The notes below the pieces were generated by a model. That model was not told the DNA's origin, searched no databases, and saw nothing but the letters and a program-made list of their open reading frames with translations. Positions 48,492 through 57,599 of a stretch of 64,000 bases of DNA are shown here, piece after piece (position 1 is the stretch's first letter; each line of letters begins with the position of its first letter). A program made the position numbers and the translations under genes. This DNA comes from Dermatobacter hominis (GTDB lineage Bacteria > Actinomycetota > Acidimicrobiia > Acidimicrobiales > Microtrichaceae): positions 372,001 through 436,000 of the forward strand of contig NZ_CP085840.1 of assembly GCF_020715685.1 (NCBI RefSeq), given 5' to 3'.

Positions 48492-50027
48492 TCAGGCGGG
48501 GAGCATGGTGGCGCCGGCCATCTCGGCGCGCCCGGCCCACGTGGCGTGGGTGCCGCTGCTGATGCGTTCCGGGAGCCGGAGCGTGCAGACGGGGCCGGCC
48601 GACGGGTCGGCTGCGTCGTAGACGACGCACGACGACACGTCCTCGCGAACGTCGGTCGTGAAGGTCACGAGGTAGGCGTCGTCCTCGGCGGTTGCTCCGG
48701 GTCGGGGGACGACCACGGTCTCGGACCCGTAGACGCCCGGGCCGAAGGTGATCGCCTCCTCCGTGCCGGCGACGAGGTCGTGCTTGACCAGGCCGTCGAA
48801 GAGGAACCGACCCTCCTCGCCCGTGGCCGCGTACACGTAGCGGTGCGGCTTCGTCTGCAGGCCGAGCGGCATCATGCCGAACTCGGTGTAGCGGTCGCTG
48901 AGGTCCTCCTCGGAGGTGGTGCCCGTCGCCAGGTCGAACCGCCAGCGGTGGAGGACCGTCTGGAGCCCATCGAGGCAGATCGACCGGAACGCGGCCTCCT
49001 CGAGCGACGCCGCACCCTTGGCCGACGGCTGCGGGCAGCGCTGGAAGAACCCGTCGAGCACGATCTCGTCGCCGTCCTCGTAGGCGTTGACGAAGTGCAG
49101 GACGAAGGTGGGATCGGCCTCGAACCAGCGGATCGGGCCGGTGCCGTCGCGGCGCAGCACGGCGAAGCGCGACGGCAGGTCGCGGTGGAACTTCGGCACG
49201 TGGAGCCCGGCCTCGACCAGGTCCTCGCGCCAGAACAGCGGGAAGTCGTTGAGGATCACGTGGTGCTCGGTGAACGCCATGTCGTGGGGGAGCCGCGCCC
49301 CCGGCAGCGGGACGTCGACGAGCACCTGCAGCCGACCGTCGGCGTCGACGCTGCCGTAGCGGAGGTGCGGCGCCTCCTTGCTGTAGGAGAAGAAGAGGAG
49401 CTCACCGGTCGCCGGGTCGACCTTGGTGTGCGCGGAGATGCCCCACTCGGGCGCCGCGCCGCCCCAGTCCTGCTTGCCGACGGTGGCCCCGGTCGAGAGA
49501 TCGGTGCGGTAGAGGTCGCCGCAGAAGTAGAAGCTCGTCAGGGCCTCGCCGCGGTGCACGACCACGTCGGTGCTCGACGCGTCCTTCATGCGGCCCCGGA
49601 CCCCCCAGCCGTCGGTGCGCGGGGCGTCGTCGGGCATCTCGAGCACCCCTGACCACAGCGACTGGCCCTCCGCGGCCTCGGCGAGGAACCCGTCGGTGCG
49701 CACGAACCGGTTGCGGTAGGCGGCGCGCCCGTCCCGGAACTCGATCATGTGGAGCATCCCGTCGCCGTCGAACGGGTGGTACGCGCTGAGCGCCGGGTGG
49801 ACCGGGTTCTCGGTGTTACGCAGGTACATGCCGTCGAGGTCCGCGGGGATCTCCCCCTGGACGACGGTGGGCTCGGCGTCCCACTCGTGCACCTGCGGGC
49901 GCCAGGCGCCGGTGCGGTAGGGGTGCGCGTCGTCGGCCGGCAGGGTCGACGCGACCGTGGCGACGAGCGTCGCCCCGGGGGTGGCGGCGGTGGACCCGGC
50001 GAGGTCGGTGGGCTCGGAGGTGGTCAT
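48492..50027 (-). CDS. Carotenoid oxygenase
   Basis: 511 residues. The seven-bladed RPE65/CCO fold is seen from GEIPADLDGMYLRNTENPVH, HPFDGDGMLHMIEFRDGR, ISAHTKVDPATGELLFFSYS, LPHDMAFTEHHVILND, FVLHFVNAYEDGDEIVLDGF and the end SSGTHATWAG, supplying the four iron-ligand histidines. It cleaves polyene or stilbene double bonds with oxygen. It starts 28 bases after the thiolase gene and is probably in one operon. Confidence 0.9.
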   Translation of the reverse strand: MTTSEPTDLAGSTAATPGATLVATVASTLPADDAHPYRTGAWRPQVHEWDAEPTVVQGEIPADLDGMYLRNTENPVHPALSAYHPFDGDGMLHMIEFRDGRAAYRNRFVRTDGFLAEAAEGQSLWSGVLEMPDDAPRTDGWGVRGRMKDASSTDVVVHRGEALTSFYFCGDLYRTDLSTGATVGKQDWGGAAPEWGISAHTKVDPATGELLFFSYSKEAPHLRYGSVDADGRLQVLVDVPLPGARLPHDMAFTEHHVILNDFPLFWREDLVEAGLHVPKFHRDLPSRFAVLRRDGTGPIRWFEADPTFVLHFVNAYEDGDEIVLDGFFQRCPQPSAKGAASLEEAAFRSICLDGLQTVLHRWRFDLATGTTSEEDLSDRYTEFGMMPLGLQTKPHRYVYAATGEEGRFLFDGLVKHDLVAGTEEAITFGPGVYGSETVVVPRPGATAEDDAYLVTFTTDVREDVSSCVVYDAADPSAGPVCTLRLPERISSGTHATWAGRAEMAGATMLPA

Positions 50028-50055
50028 GGTGCGCTCCGGGATCGAACGGTGGAGG

Positions 50056-51285
50056 TCAGCCGCGGTCGGCGGACTCGACGACGAAGGTGACGGTGGTGGC
50101 GGTGCTGCCGCCGATGTTCAGCGTGCCGACGCGCCGTGCGCCGTCGACCTGGTGGTCGCCGGCGCTCCCGCTCACCTGGCGAGCTGCGTCGAGCACCATC
50201 CGCACGCCGGACGCGCCCACGGGGTGGCCGCCGCCGATCAGCCCGCCGCCCGGGTTGACCGGGAGCCGACCGCCGCGCTCGATCTCGCCCGACTCCACCG
50301 CCTTCCAGGACTCGCCCGGCGCCGTCAGGCCGATGTGGTCGATCGCCATGTACTCGCTCGGCGTGAAGCAGTCGTGCGTCTCGAGGGCGTCGAGGTCGTC
50401 GAGGGTGGCGGCGGCCCGGTCGAGGGCGTCGGCGAAGGCGTCGCGCACGTGGGGCATCACGTACGGGTCGTCCTTGCTGGCGGCGAACTTCGGTTCGAGC
50501 GGGAGCCCGGCGGTGCGGTGCCCCCAGCCGGCGATGCGTGCGATCGGGCGGACGTCGGGGTGCTCGCGGCGCCAGGCGTCCGACACGAGCACCAGGCCGG
50601 CACCGCCGTCCGTGATCTGGCTGCAGTCGTATCGTCGTAGGCGGCCCTCGACGACCGGGTTGACGTCGTCGTCGGCGCCGGCCGGTCCCGACAGGTCGGG
50701 CACGTGCCAGTCGCGGGTCTGGGCGTTCGGGTTGTCCTTGGCGTTCGCGAGGTTGACCTCGCCGATGCGCCGCAGGTGGACGTCGTCGATCCCGTAGCGG
50801 CGGTCGTACTCGTCGGCGACCTGGTCGAACATGTCGGCCCACACCACCGAGCCCGGCCGGCCCTCGTGTCCGACCCACGCCGCCGCGCCCAGGTGGTCGG
50901 CCGCCTGCTGGCCCGGGACGGTGCGCTCCAGCTCGACGCCGACGACGAGGGCGACGTCGTAGAAGCCGGCGGTGAGGTCGGCGACCGCGGCGCGGGTCGC
51001 CACCCCGCCCGACGCGCAGGCGGCCTCGTGGCGCCCCGCCGGCACGCCGACGAGCGCGTCGCACACCGTGGCGGGCATCGCGCCGAGGTGGGCCTGGCCC
51101 GTGAACAGCTCGCCGAAGGCGTTGCCGACGTGGACGGTCTGCACCGCCGTCGCGTCGATGCCGGCGTCAGCGAGGGTGCCCCGGACGACCTCGTCGGTCA
51201 GCGCGTCGACGCCCATGCCCTCTCGGTGCAGGTTGCGGGCGAAGTCGCTCTGGTAGCCGCCCAGCACCCAGATGTCGGTCGTCAT
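50056..51285 (-). CDS. Thiolase-family acyltransferase
   Basis: 409 residues from the ATG at 51285. The first catalytic cysteine is in HEAACASGGVATRAA, the later His in ETHDCFTPSEYMAIDHIG and NPGGGLIGGGHPVGASG. The layout fits the lipid-transfer/acetyl-CoA acetyltransferase group rather than the classic PhaA type. Transfers acyl groups between CoA thioesters, e.g. in lipid or aromatic catabolism. Confidence 0.9.
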   Translation of the reverse strand: MTTDIWVLGGYQSDFARNLHREGMGVDALTDEVVRGTLADAGIDATAVQTVHVGNAFGELFTGQAHLGAMPATVCDALVGVPAGRHEAACASGGVATRAAVADLTAGFYDVALVVGVELERTVPGQQAADHLGAAAWVGHEGRPGSVVWADMFDQVADEYDRRYGIDDVHLRRIGEVNLANAKDNPNAQTRDWHVPDLSGPAGADDDVNPVVEGRLRRYDCSQITDGGAGLVLVSDAWRREHPDVRPIARIAGWGHRTAGLPLEPKFAASKDDPYVMPHVRDAFADALDRAAATLDDLDALETHDCFTPSEYMAIDHIGLTAPGESWKAVESGEIERGGRLPVNPGGGLIGGGHPVGASGVRMVLDAARQVSGSAGDHQVDGARRVGTLNIGGSTATTVTFVVESADRG

Positions 51286-51575
51286 GAGCCCCCCGGTCCG
51301 TCGTCCCGCCCCGACGGACGCTACCGTCCCGGCCCGTCCGGCGGACCTCGAACCCCTCACGACGGCGGAGCGCCATGCAGGGCGGGGCCGGTTCAGCCGC
51401 CGTCGGTGGCCACGGGCCCGCATGGCCCGCCCGTCCCCGCCGACGGTCCCGCGATCAGCCGCTGGGGGTCATGAGATCGCCACCCGGTGCACCCGGTCGC
51501 GAGCTTCTGCCGATAAGAAAGTGAGGAGCCGGCGCCCATCGGCGGGCGTCGGTGGACCGGAAGGTGCGTGAGCAG

Positions 51576-52028
51576 ATGAAGCGTGTGATGGGTGTGTTGC
51601 TGGTGCTGGTGGTGCCGGCCGCGTTCCTGGTGGCCTGCGGTGGCGACGACGATGCCGCCGACGGCTCCACGACCACGTCCAAGTCGAGCGAGGAGAAGCC
51701 CAGCTCCGACTCGTCCGACTCGGCCGACTCGTCCGACTCGGGGTCGGACTCGTCCGACTCGGGGTCGGACTCGTCCGACTCGGGCTCGGGCTCGTCGACC
51801 GGGAACGAGAAGGTCGACAAGTTCTGCGACGACGCCAAGGCGCTCGCCGAGAAGTCGAAGAAGGCGATCGCCGACAACGACGTGGACCTGGCCAAGGAGG
51901 TGGCGGAGGACGCGAAGGACCTGAGCTCCCAGGCCATGGACCTCACGTCCGAGGTCGTGAAGGACCCGAGCCTCGCCTCGACGATCACCGAGTGCACGCA
52001 GGAGCTGAGCGAGATCGGCGGCAGCTGA
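51576..52028 (+). CDS. Secreted lipoprotein with Ser/Asp-rich tandem repeat
   Basis: 150 residues from the ATG at 51576 (GGAAGG upstream). Lipobox LVAC, then an S/D/G-rich linker encoded by a 21-bp tandem repeat at about 51726-51788, then a helical domain (NEKVDKFCDDAKALAEKSKK; DLAKEVAEDAKDLSSQAMDL) with a C...C pair. The Ser/Asp linker resembles surface-protein stalks. No family recognised. Confidence 0.8.
   Translation: MKRVMGVLLVLVVPAAFLVACGGDDDAADGSTTTSKSSEEKPSSDSSDSADSSDSGSDSSDSGSDSSDSGSGSSTGNEKVDKFCDDAKALAEKSKKAIADNDVDLAKEVAEDAKDLSSQAMDLTSEVVKDPSLASTITECTQELSEIGGS
51726..51788 (+). repeat. 21-bp tandem repeat (three copies) in a lipoprotein gene
   Basis: The unit begins GACTCGTCCGACTCGG; the third copy differs from the first two by one base. 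It encodes SDSG-type repeats and may vary in number between strains. Confidence 0.85.
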
Positions 52029-52051
52029 GGTCGTCTCCTGCGAGTGACGTC

Positions 52052-52084
52052 GACCGGCCGGCTGGGTCCCCCAGCCGGCCGGTC
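52052..52084 (+). terminator. Bidirectional hairpin terminator
   Basis: Perfect 15-bp GC-rich stem (52052-52066 with 52070-52084, loop TCC) between the convergent lipoprotein and esterase genes. Confidence 0.8.
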
Positions 52085-52118
52085 CGCGTCACGGGCCGGT
52101 CTGCTGCGGGTCGAGTCC

Positions 52119-53246
52119 TCAGCGCTCGGGCAGCCGGAACCCGCTCACGAAGTCCCAGACGAGCTCGCTCGCGTGCAGCGCCATGTTCGTCGGGCCGACG
52201 ATGTTGATGATCGCCTCGCTGAAGGCGCTGCCCGGCCACGAGTGGCCGCCGCCCTCGACGACGTAGAAGTCGACCGGGGCGTCCTCGGGGCAGTCGTAGG
52301 TGCGCAGCAGCACGTCGGGCACGGGCCGGGTGTCGTCGGGCGTCGGCTCGCAGCCGTTGTGCTCCGCCCAGCTCCGCACGTTCGCCGGGTACCCCGCGCC
52401 CTCGATGTCGGCCGGCGGGATGCTGACCGACGACGCGTCGGTCGTGCCGTCCATCAGGCCGCCGAGCGACCCCACGCCGCCGTTGAAGTAGAGGATCGGG
52501 TCGGCCGTGCCGTGCATCGTCAGGACGGGCACGGGCCGCTGGGTCTGGCAGTCCTCGGGGTACAGCAGGCCGGAGACGGGGGCGATGGCGGCGATGCGAT
52601 CGGGCCGCTGGCAGGCGAGCACCGAGCTGAACATCGCACCGTTCGACAGGCCGGTCGCGTACACCCGTGAAAGGTCGAGGCACCGCTCGGCACCGAGGGT
52701 GTCGATCAGGGCGTCGACGAAGCGGAGATCCGGGTTGTCGCCGGGCCCGACCTGCCAGCGCACGGGCATGCCGGTGCCGTTTGGGTAGGCGACGACGAAC
52801 CCGTCGCCCTGGGCCAGCGCGTCGAACCCGCTCATCCGGGTGTGGATCTCGGCGCCCTCCGACAGGCCGTGGAAGTCGAGGAGCAGCGGGAGCGGGTCGT
52901 CGCCGTCGGGCGGCGGCGTGGTGAGCAGGAACCAGCGCTCGCCGCCGTCGACGGTGATGGAGTGGTGCTCCTCGGTGACCGAGGCCGTCTGGGCGGCGGG
53001 GGTGCCGCAGGCCGCGGACGGCTCGGGATCACCGGCGGGGGCGCCGTCAGGCGTGGCGTGGTCGGCGGGGGTCGAACCCGCGGGCGTCGCGACGCTCGTG
53101 GTGGTGGCCCGCTCGGCGTCGGTGGTGGTGCTGGCGTCCGATCGGTCGTCGTCGCCGCCGCAGGCGGCCAGGACGAGGGCGGCGGCGAGCACACCGGCCA
53201 GGAGCGCGGCGCGGCGGTGCGAACGTGTCGGGGGGTGGTGCGGCAC
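52119..53246 (-). CDS. PHB-depolymerase/feruloyl-esterase-like secreted lipoprotein
   Basis: 375 residues from the GTG at 53246; TACGGT lies 6 bases upstream, which favours it over GTG 53249. A lipoprotein signal (LAGVLAAALVLAAC), a T/D-rich linker, then an alpha/beta-hydrolase of the LpqC/esterase_PHB type: LPLLLDFHGLSEGAEIHTR, VYATGLSNGAMFSSVLAC (nucleophile Ser) and VEGGGHSWPGSAF (His). It hydrolyses polyester or aryl-ester bonds outside the cell in the family. Confidence 0.88.
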   Translation of the reverse strand: MPHHPPTRSHRRAALLAGVLAAALVLAACGGDDDRSDASTTTDAERATTTSVATPAGSTPADHATPDGAPAGDPEPSAACGTPAAQTASVTEEHHSITVDGGERWFLLTTPPPDGDDPLPLLLDFHGLSEGAEIHTRMSGFDALAQGDGFVVAYPNGTGMPVRWQVGPGDNPDLRFVDALIDTLGAERCLDLSRVYATGLSNGAMFSSVLACQRPDRIAAIAPVSGLLYPEDCQTQRPVPVLTMHGTADPILYFNGGVGSLGGLMDGTTDASSVSIPPADIEGAGYPANVRSWAEHNGCEPTPDDTRPVPDVLLRTYDCPEDAPVDFYVVEGGGHSWPGSAFSEAIINIVGPTNMALHASELVWDFVSGFRLPER

Positions 53247-53252
53247 CACCGG

Positions 53253-53258
53253 ACCGTA
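53253..53258 (-). promoter_or_regulatory. -10 hexamer (TACGGT), leaderless start at 53246
   Basis: Minus strand; with the hexamer at 53304 it makes a compact divergent promoter pair. Confidence 0.5.
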
Positions 53259-53303
53259 CCGCTGCGTGGCGCACGAGTCGCGGCGCCCCGGGTGCCGCGC
53301 CCG

Positions 53304-53309
53304 TAGCAT
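53304..53309 (+). promoter_or_regulatory. -10 hexamer (TAGCAT), leaderless start at 53318
   Basis: TAGCAT ends 8 bases before the GTG at 53318. Confidence 0.45.
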
Positions 53310-53317
53310 CGGCGCCG

Positions 53318-53758
53318 GTGAGCGGCTTCCTGCGCGGGTTCGGTGGTCGGGTGGAGCGTGGGCGCGTGCTGGTCGCCGCCCTCGGCGCGCCCGGTCAGGA
53401 GGGAGAGGCGCCCGACCGGCCGGGCGCGGTGCCCCGCCACCTGCGCGACGCCGGCTTCGAGGTGATCGTCGCCGGTGCCGTCCCCTCGGTGCTCGCGGTC
53501 GCGGCAGTGGCGCGCGACGAGGACGTGGACGCCGTCGTGCTCGCCGTGGGCGCCGGACGGCACGATGCCGTCGGGGAGCTGATGTCCGCCCTCCGCGACG
53601 AGGACCTGTCCGTGCCGGTCGTCGTCGCGACGACCGGCGACGGCGCGGCGGCACCGTCCTCGATCACGGCCGAGGTCGCGGTCCTGTCACCGGACGCCGG
53701 GCCGGCCGAGGTGGTCGGCGCGCTCGAGCGGGCGATCAGCGGCGCCGGCGACAGGTGA
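53318..53758 (+). CDS. Cobalamin-binding-domain-like (mutase small-domain fold) protein
   Basis: 146 residues from the GTG at 53318. RGRVLVAALGAPGQEGEAPD, VPRHLRDAGFEVIVAGAVPS and VDAVVLAVGAGRHDAVGELM follow the flavodoxin-like layout of B12-binding domains, but the D-x-H-x-x-G cobalamin histidine is replaced (ALGAPGQEG, no His). So it resembles the methylmalonyl-CoA mutase C-terminal domain without clear B12 ligand; it may bind something else. Confidence 0.6.
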   Translation: MSGFLRGFGGRVERGRVLVAALGAPGQEGEAPDRPGAVPRHLRDAGFEVIVAGAVPSVLAVAAVARDEDVDAVVLAVGAGRHDAVGELMSALRDEDLSVPVVVATTGDGAAAPSSITAEVAVLSPDAGPAEVVGALERAISGAGDR

Positions 53759-53787
53759 GGCCCTGACCGGGGCTCCGTACCCAGCCC

Positions 53788-53813
53788 GTGACCCGGCCGG
53801 ATCGCCGGGTCAC
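53788..53813 (+). terminator. Hairpin terminator between convergent genes
   Basis: Perfect 10-bp stem (53788-53797 with 53804-53813) that includes the stop codon of the minus-strand protease gene. Confidence 0.6.
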
Positions 53814-55429
53814 CGGTCGTGGCAGGCGTCGTCCTCGTCGCAGTCCGTCACCGTGAACCGCCACGCCACCGGCACGGCGTCGTAGTTGGACAGGGCGAAC
53901 CGGTAGGTGCCGGTCGCCTCGGCGGTGTAGCGCTCCTGGACGTCGTAGCCGAACAGCCCCACGTCGGAGTCCTCGAACAGCTGCAGGCCGCGCGCCTCGG
54001 GTGCGTACAACGACACTGCGTCGACCGTGGCGCCCGGCGGGACGACGGTGACGTTCATGTCGCCCTGCGGCGAGCGGGCCCAGAGCTCGACCTGCTGGCC
54101 CTCCTCGAGGTCGACCGTGACGTCGTGGCCGGAGTCGTAGCCGCTGAGGATGCCCTCGACGGTGTCGCCGACGTTCATCGATTCGGTCTCGATCGGCCGC
54201 GACAACGGCCACATCGGCTGGTCGGAGCTCCACGCCACCTCGACCGTCGACGTCGAGAGCGGCGCGTAGATGTCGACCTCGGCGCCCTGGTCGGCGTCGA
54301 GCTCGATCGTGAACTCGCCGGGCGCGGTCTCGCGCCCGGCGATCGCCGGGTCCAGCCCGCCGTAGGCCGCCTGCACCTCGGCGAGGGCCTGGGCGGGATC
54401 GATCTGCATGGCCGCAGCGACCTGGTTGGCGATGTCGGTGGCGAGGCGCCGGCCCGACGCACTGGCGGCGATCGGGTCGCCCGTGAGCTCGTCGAGCACC
54501 TCGACGGTGATGTCACCGCTCGCCGTCGGCACCGAGAGCTTCCACGTCCGGCGCTCGTCGGAGGGCGGGAGGTAGAGCGACGCGCCGTCCGCCGCCCCGG
54601 CGATCGTGGCGGTGCCGGAGGTCTCGCCGCCGGCGGCCGGCTCGCCGTCCTCGTCGGCCGACGCCGGCACCGTCAGCAGGTCGTCGCCGTCCCCGGCGGC
54701 CACACGCTCGGAGGCCTGCTCGACGTCGGCGCCGACGAGCGCGAACCCGAAGTCCTCGTCGGAGAGGCCGGTGATGCCGAGCACACGGCCCCGGTCGTCG
54801 AAGAGCGGACCGCCCGACTGCCCCGATGCGATCGTGGCGTCGGTCTGCAGGTAGGTCTGGTCGAAGTCGGCGACCTTCCGGACGCGGCTCACGATGCCGG
54901 AGGCCACCGTGAGCTCCCGGTCGTCATCGGGGTTGTCGCCCGGGTAGCCGACGGCGAAGACGTCGTCGCCCTTCTCGATGTCGGTGCCCGACGACAGCGG
55001 TAGCGGCTCGGCGTCGCGGTCCTCGACCGGACCGATCAGGGCGATGTCGGCGGCCACGTCGGACCCGACGACGGGCAGCGTGGCCGTGTCGCCCTCGCCG
55101 ATCGTCACCTCGGCGGTCCGGAAGGGGTCGACGACGTGGGCGTTCGTGAGCACGTACGTGGTCCCGTCGACCTCGGTGACGATGCCGGTGCCGGAGCCCC
55201 AGGGGTTCTCGACGAACGCGATCGAGCTGCCGCCGCAGCGGAGGAGCGCCTTCGCCGGCTTCTCCTGGCCCTCGGGGGTACACGCCGTGGTGCCGGCGTC
55301 GCCCGTCGCCGGGGCTGCGTCGCCGTCGCCGGAGTCGGAGCACCCGACCGCCAGGAGCGCCAGCGCGACCAGCGCCGCCGCAGCCGAGCCGAACCGGCGC
55401 ACCGCGCGCCGCTCCACCGTTCCCGCCAT
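53810..55429 (-). CDS. Secreted trypsin-like (HtrA/S1C-type) serine protease
   Basis: 539 residues. Lipobox AVGC (C30). The protease domain has H98 (TNAHVV), D128 (ADIALIG) and S205 (SGQSGGPL). Downstream are two or three beta-rich domains (GASLYLPPSDERRTWKLSVP; VEVAWSSDQPMWPLSR; GTYRFALSNYDAVPVAWRFT) of the pre-peptidase C-terminal type, and a cysteine pair near the end. No PDZ domain is seen. Likely an extracellular quality-control or processing protease. Confidence 0.88.
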   Translation of the reverse strand: MAGTVERRAVRRFGSAAAALVALALLAVGCSDSGDGDAAPATGDAGTTACTPEGQEKPAKALLRCGGSSIAFVENPWGSGTGIVTEVDGTTYVLTNAHVVDPFRTAEVTIGEGDTATLPVVGSDVAADIALIGPVEDRDAEPLPLSSGTDIEKGDDVFAVGYPGDNPDDDRELTVASGIVSRVRKVADFDQTYLQTDATIASGQSGGPLFDDRGRVLGITGLSDEDFGFALVGADVEQASERVAAGDGDDLLTVPASADEDGEPAAGGETSGTATIAGAADGASLYLPPSDERRTWKLSVPTASGDITVEVLDELTGDPIAASASGRRLATDIANQVAAAMQIDPAQALAEVQAAYGGLDPAIAGRETAPGEFTIELDADQGAEVDIYAPLSTSTVEVAWSSDQPMWPLSRPIETESMNVGDTVEGILSGYDSGHDVTVDLEEGQQVELWARSPQGDMNVTVVPPGATVDAVSLYAPEARGLQLFEDSDVGLFGYDVQERYTAEATGTYRFALSNYDAVPVAWRFTVTDCDEDDACHDR

Positions 55430-55607
55430 GTCCCTCTCCCTGTCCTCGTCGCGCCGGCGGCGGTCCCGCCGGTCGCCCGGCGTCCGCTGCGCCGGGGTGG
55501 TCGACCGACCACCCTACGCGGGTCGTGCCGCGGTCCCGACGGACCCGGGAAGGTCGTCCCATGCCGCCGAACGACGTTCAGCTCCACGCATGGCGACCGA
55601 ACGGCGC

Positions 55608-56780
55608 TCAACGCTGGCGGCGCCGCCAGAGGTACGTCGAGTTCAGGTACCAGTTCACGACGAGGGCGACCGTGGCGCCGATGAGGTTCTGGGCGACGCG
55701 GGACCAGTCGGTGCCGAGGACCGACAGCAGGAGCCCGATGCTCTGGAGGTACTTGAAGACCGCGACGTGCACGAGCGTGCCGACGAGCGACATCAGGAAG
55801 AACACGCCGAAGGCCGGGGCGAGCTTCCAGCCGCGGTACCGCTCCTCCCAGAAGGTGAACTCGTTGTTCAGCACGAACAGCACGAAGATCGAGACCATCA
55901 CGCTGATCACGAACGAGCCCTCGATCGGGTCGACCGCGTCGTTCAGGCCGGTGGTGATGCGGGGCACCCCGAACGCCTCGGCGATCGTGAACACCAGCGA
56001 GTTCACGCCCAGGCCGACGATGCCGACCAGCACGTAGAGCAGGAAGACAGGGTCGACCTGCCGGCCGAGGCGCAGCTCCGCCACCCCGAGCAGGTACGAG
56101 CGGATGACCGACCCGTTCAGCTTCGTCTCGCCGTGCTCGCGGTTGCGGAACGTGTAGCCGACCTCCGCGACCGTCAGGCCCCGGTTCCGGCCGATGAACT
56201 CGAGCAGGATCTTGAAGCCCCGAGGGTTGATGCTGGGCGCGGTGCGGGCGTACGCCTGCTCCGAGATGACGAAGAAGCCGCTCATCGGGTCCGACGCCGG
56301 GACCCGGAGCAGCACCCGGGCGATCAGCGTCGCCACCCAGCTGACGAAGCGCCGCGATGCCGACCAGTCGCCGTAGCCGCCGCCCTCGGTCGAGCGCGAC
56401 CCCACGCACACGTCGGCCCCGGCGCGCACCGCGTCGAGCATCTTCGGCAGCGCGGCGGGATCGTGCTGGAGGTCGGCGTCGATCACCGCGAGGTACTGGC
56501 CCCGGGCCACCGACATGCCGTCGAGCACGGCGGCCGACAGGCCCTTGTCGTGGAAGCGGCGCATGACCCGGATCGTCGGGTCGGTGACGGCGAGCTTCTC
56601 GGCGACCTCCCACGTCCCGTCGGGGCTGTCGTCGTCGGCCACGACGATCTCGTGCGGGATGCCGTCGAGGGCGGCGTGGATCTCGTCGACCAGGATCGGG
56701 ATGTTCTCCGACTCGTTGTAGGTCGGCGTGACGACCGACAGCAGCGGCGCCGGGGCCGGGGCGGCGGTCGCGTCGTCCAT
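55608..56780 (-). CDS. GT2 glycosyltransferase fused to a GtrA-like membrane domain
   Basis: 390 residues. The N-terminal dolichol-phosphate-mannose-synthase-like domain has SVVTPTYNESENIPILVDEI, VVADDDSPDGTWEV and VIDADLQHDP (D-x-D), and PRGFKILLEF; the C-terminal part has four membrane segments of GtrA type (VFLLYVLVGIVGLGVNSLVF; VSIFVLFVLNNEFTFWEERY; FFLMSLVGTLVHVAVF; LIGATVALVVNWYLNSTYLW). It transfers a sugar to a polyprenyl phosphate and may help flip it. Fits cell-wall glycan synthesis. Confidence 0.9.
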   Translation of the reverse strand: MDDATAAPAPAPLLSVVTPTYNESENIPILVDEIHAALDGIPHEIVVADDDSPDGTWEVAEKLAVTDPTIRVMRRFHDKGLSAAVLDGMSVARGQYLAVIDADLQHDPAALPKMLDAVRAGADVCVGSRSTEGGGYGDWSASRRFVSWVATLIARVLLRVPASDPMSGFFVISEQAYARTAPSINPRGFKILLEFIGRNRGLTVAEVGYTFRNREHGETKLNGSVIRSYLLGVAELRLGRQVDPVFLLYVLVGIVGLGVNSLVFTIAEAFGVPRITTGLNDAVDPIEGSFVISVMVSIFVLFVLNNEFTFWEERYRGWKLAPAFGVFFLMSLVGTLVHVAVFKYLQSIGLLLSVLGTDWSRVAQNLIGATVALVVNWYLNSTYLWRRRQR

Positions 56781-56789
56781 GACCGAGCG

Positions 56790-56795
56790 AGGCTA
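56790..56795 (-). promoter_or_regulatory. -10 hexamer (TAGCCT) of the GT2-GtrA gene
   Basis: Minus strand, 9 bases before the ATG at 56780; pairs with the plus-strand hexamer at 56820. Confidence 0.4.
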
Positions 56796-56819
56796 CCGGC
56801 CGGTGTCAGGGGATCCGCG

Positions 56820-56825
56820 TACGCT
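56820..56825 (+). promoter_or_regulatory. -10 hexamer (TACGCT), leaderless start at 56834
   Basis: TACGCT ends 8 bases before the ATG at 56834. Confidence 0.45.
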
Positions 56826-56833
56826 GGCGGGCC

Positions 56834-57559
56834 ATGTGCGGCCGCTTCGTCTCGTCGTCCCCTCCGGACGAGATCGCCCGCTACTTCGACGTGGACGAGA
56901 CGTCGGAGCAGGCGCTCGAGCACCAACCGAACTTCAACACCGCGCCGACGACCGACGTCTTCGTCGTCTACGAGGACGGCGCCGCCCGTCGGCTCGACGC
57001 CTTCCACTGGGGCCTCGTGCCCCGCTGGGCCAAGGACATCTCGGTCGGCAACCGGATGATCAACGCCCGCGCCGAGACCGTCGCCAGCAAGCCGGCGTTC
57101 CGCCACGCGTTCGCCAAGAAGCGCTGCATCATCCCGGTCGACGGCTTCTACGAGTGGAAGGCGCCCCCGCCGGGGGAGAAGCGCAAGCAGCCGTACTTCA
57201 TCCACCGCCCCGACGGCGAGCCCTACGCGTTCGCAGGGCTGTGGGAGCAGTGGAAGGGCCCCGGCCCCGACGGCGAGGAGGTGACCGTCCGCTCGGCGAC
57301 GATCATCACCGGCGGTGCGAACGAGGCCATGTCGGCCATCCACGACCGCATGCCGGTGATCCTGCCGCCGTCGGAGTGGGGCACGTGGCTGTCGCCGGAG
57401 CAGCACGACACCGATCTGCTCGGCAAGCTGCTCGTGCCGGCGCCCGACCGGCTCATCACGATGCACCCGGTCTCGACCGACGTGAACAACGTGCGCAACA
57501 AGGGCGAGCACCTGGTCGACGAGGTGGACGCGCTCGCCGACGAGGGCCGCCTGCTCTGA
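56834..57559 (+). CDS. SRAP / HMCES-type abasic-site DNA-protein crosslinker
   Basis: 241 residues. The catalytic C2 (MCGRF), the N and R of MINARAETV, E in PVDGFYEWK and H in MHPVS are all present. In the family C2 covalently caps abasic sites in single-stranded DNA to protect them during replication. No lexA-type operator seen. Confidence 0.93.
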   Translation: MCGRFVSSSPPDEIARYFDVDETSEQALEHQPNFNTAPTTDVFVVYEDGAARRLDAFHWGLVPRWAKDISVGNRMINARAETVASKPAFRHAFAKKRCIIPVDGFYEWKAPPPGEKRKQPYFIHRPDGEPYAFAGLWEQWKGPGPDGEEVTVRSATIITGGANEAMSAIHDRMPVILPPSEWGTWLSPEQHDTDLLGKLLVPAPDRLITMHPVSTDVNNVRNKGEHLVDEVDALADEGRLL

Positions 57560-57561
57560 CC

Positions 57562-57599
57562 GTCGGCCGGTCAGTCGGTCGGTCGGCCGGTCAGTCGGG
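57562..57599 (+). repeat. Short direct repeat between convergent genes
   Basis: GTCGGCCGGTCAGTCGG occurs twice with an intervening TCGG-rich spacer. It includes the stop region of the HIT gene. A weak termination or slippage site. Confidence 0.5.

Noticed and set aside
48471-49652. 393-codon plus-strand frame opposite the carotenoid oxygenase gene
   Set aside because: Antisense shadow of a high-GC gene; composition is valine/glutamate/arginine-biased without motifs.
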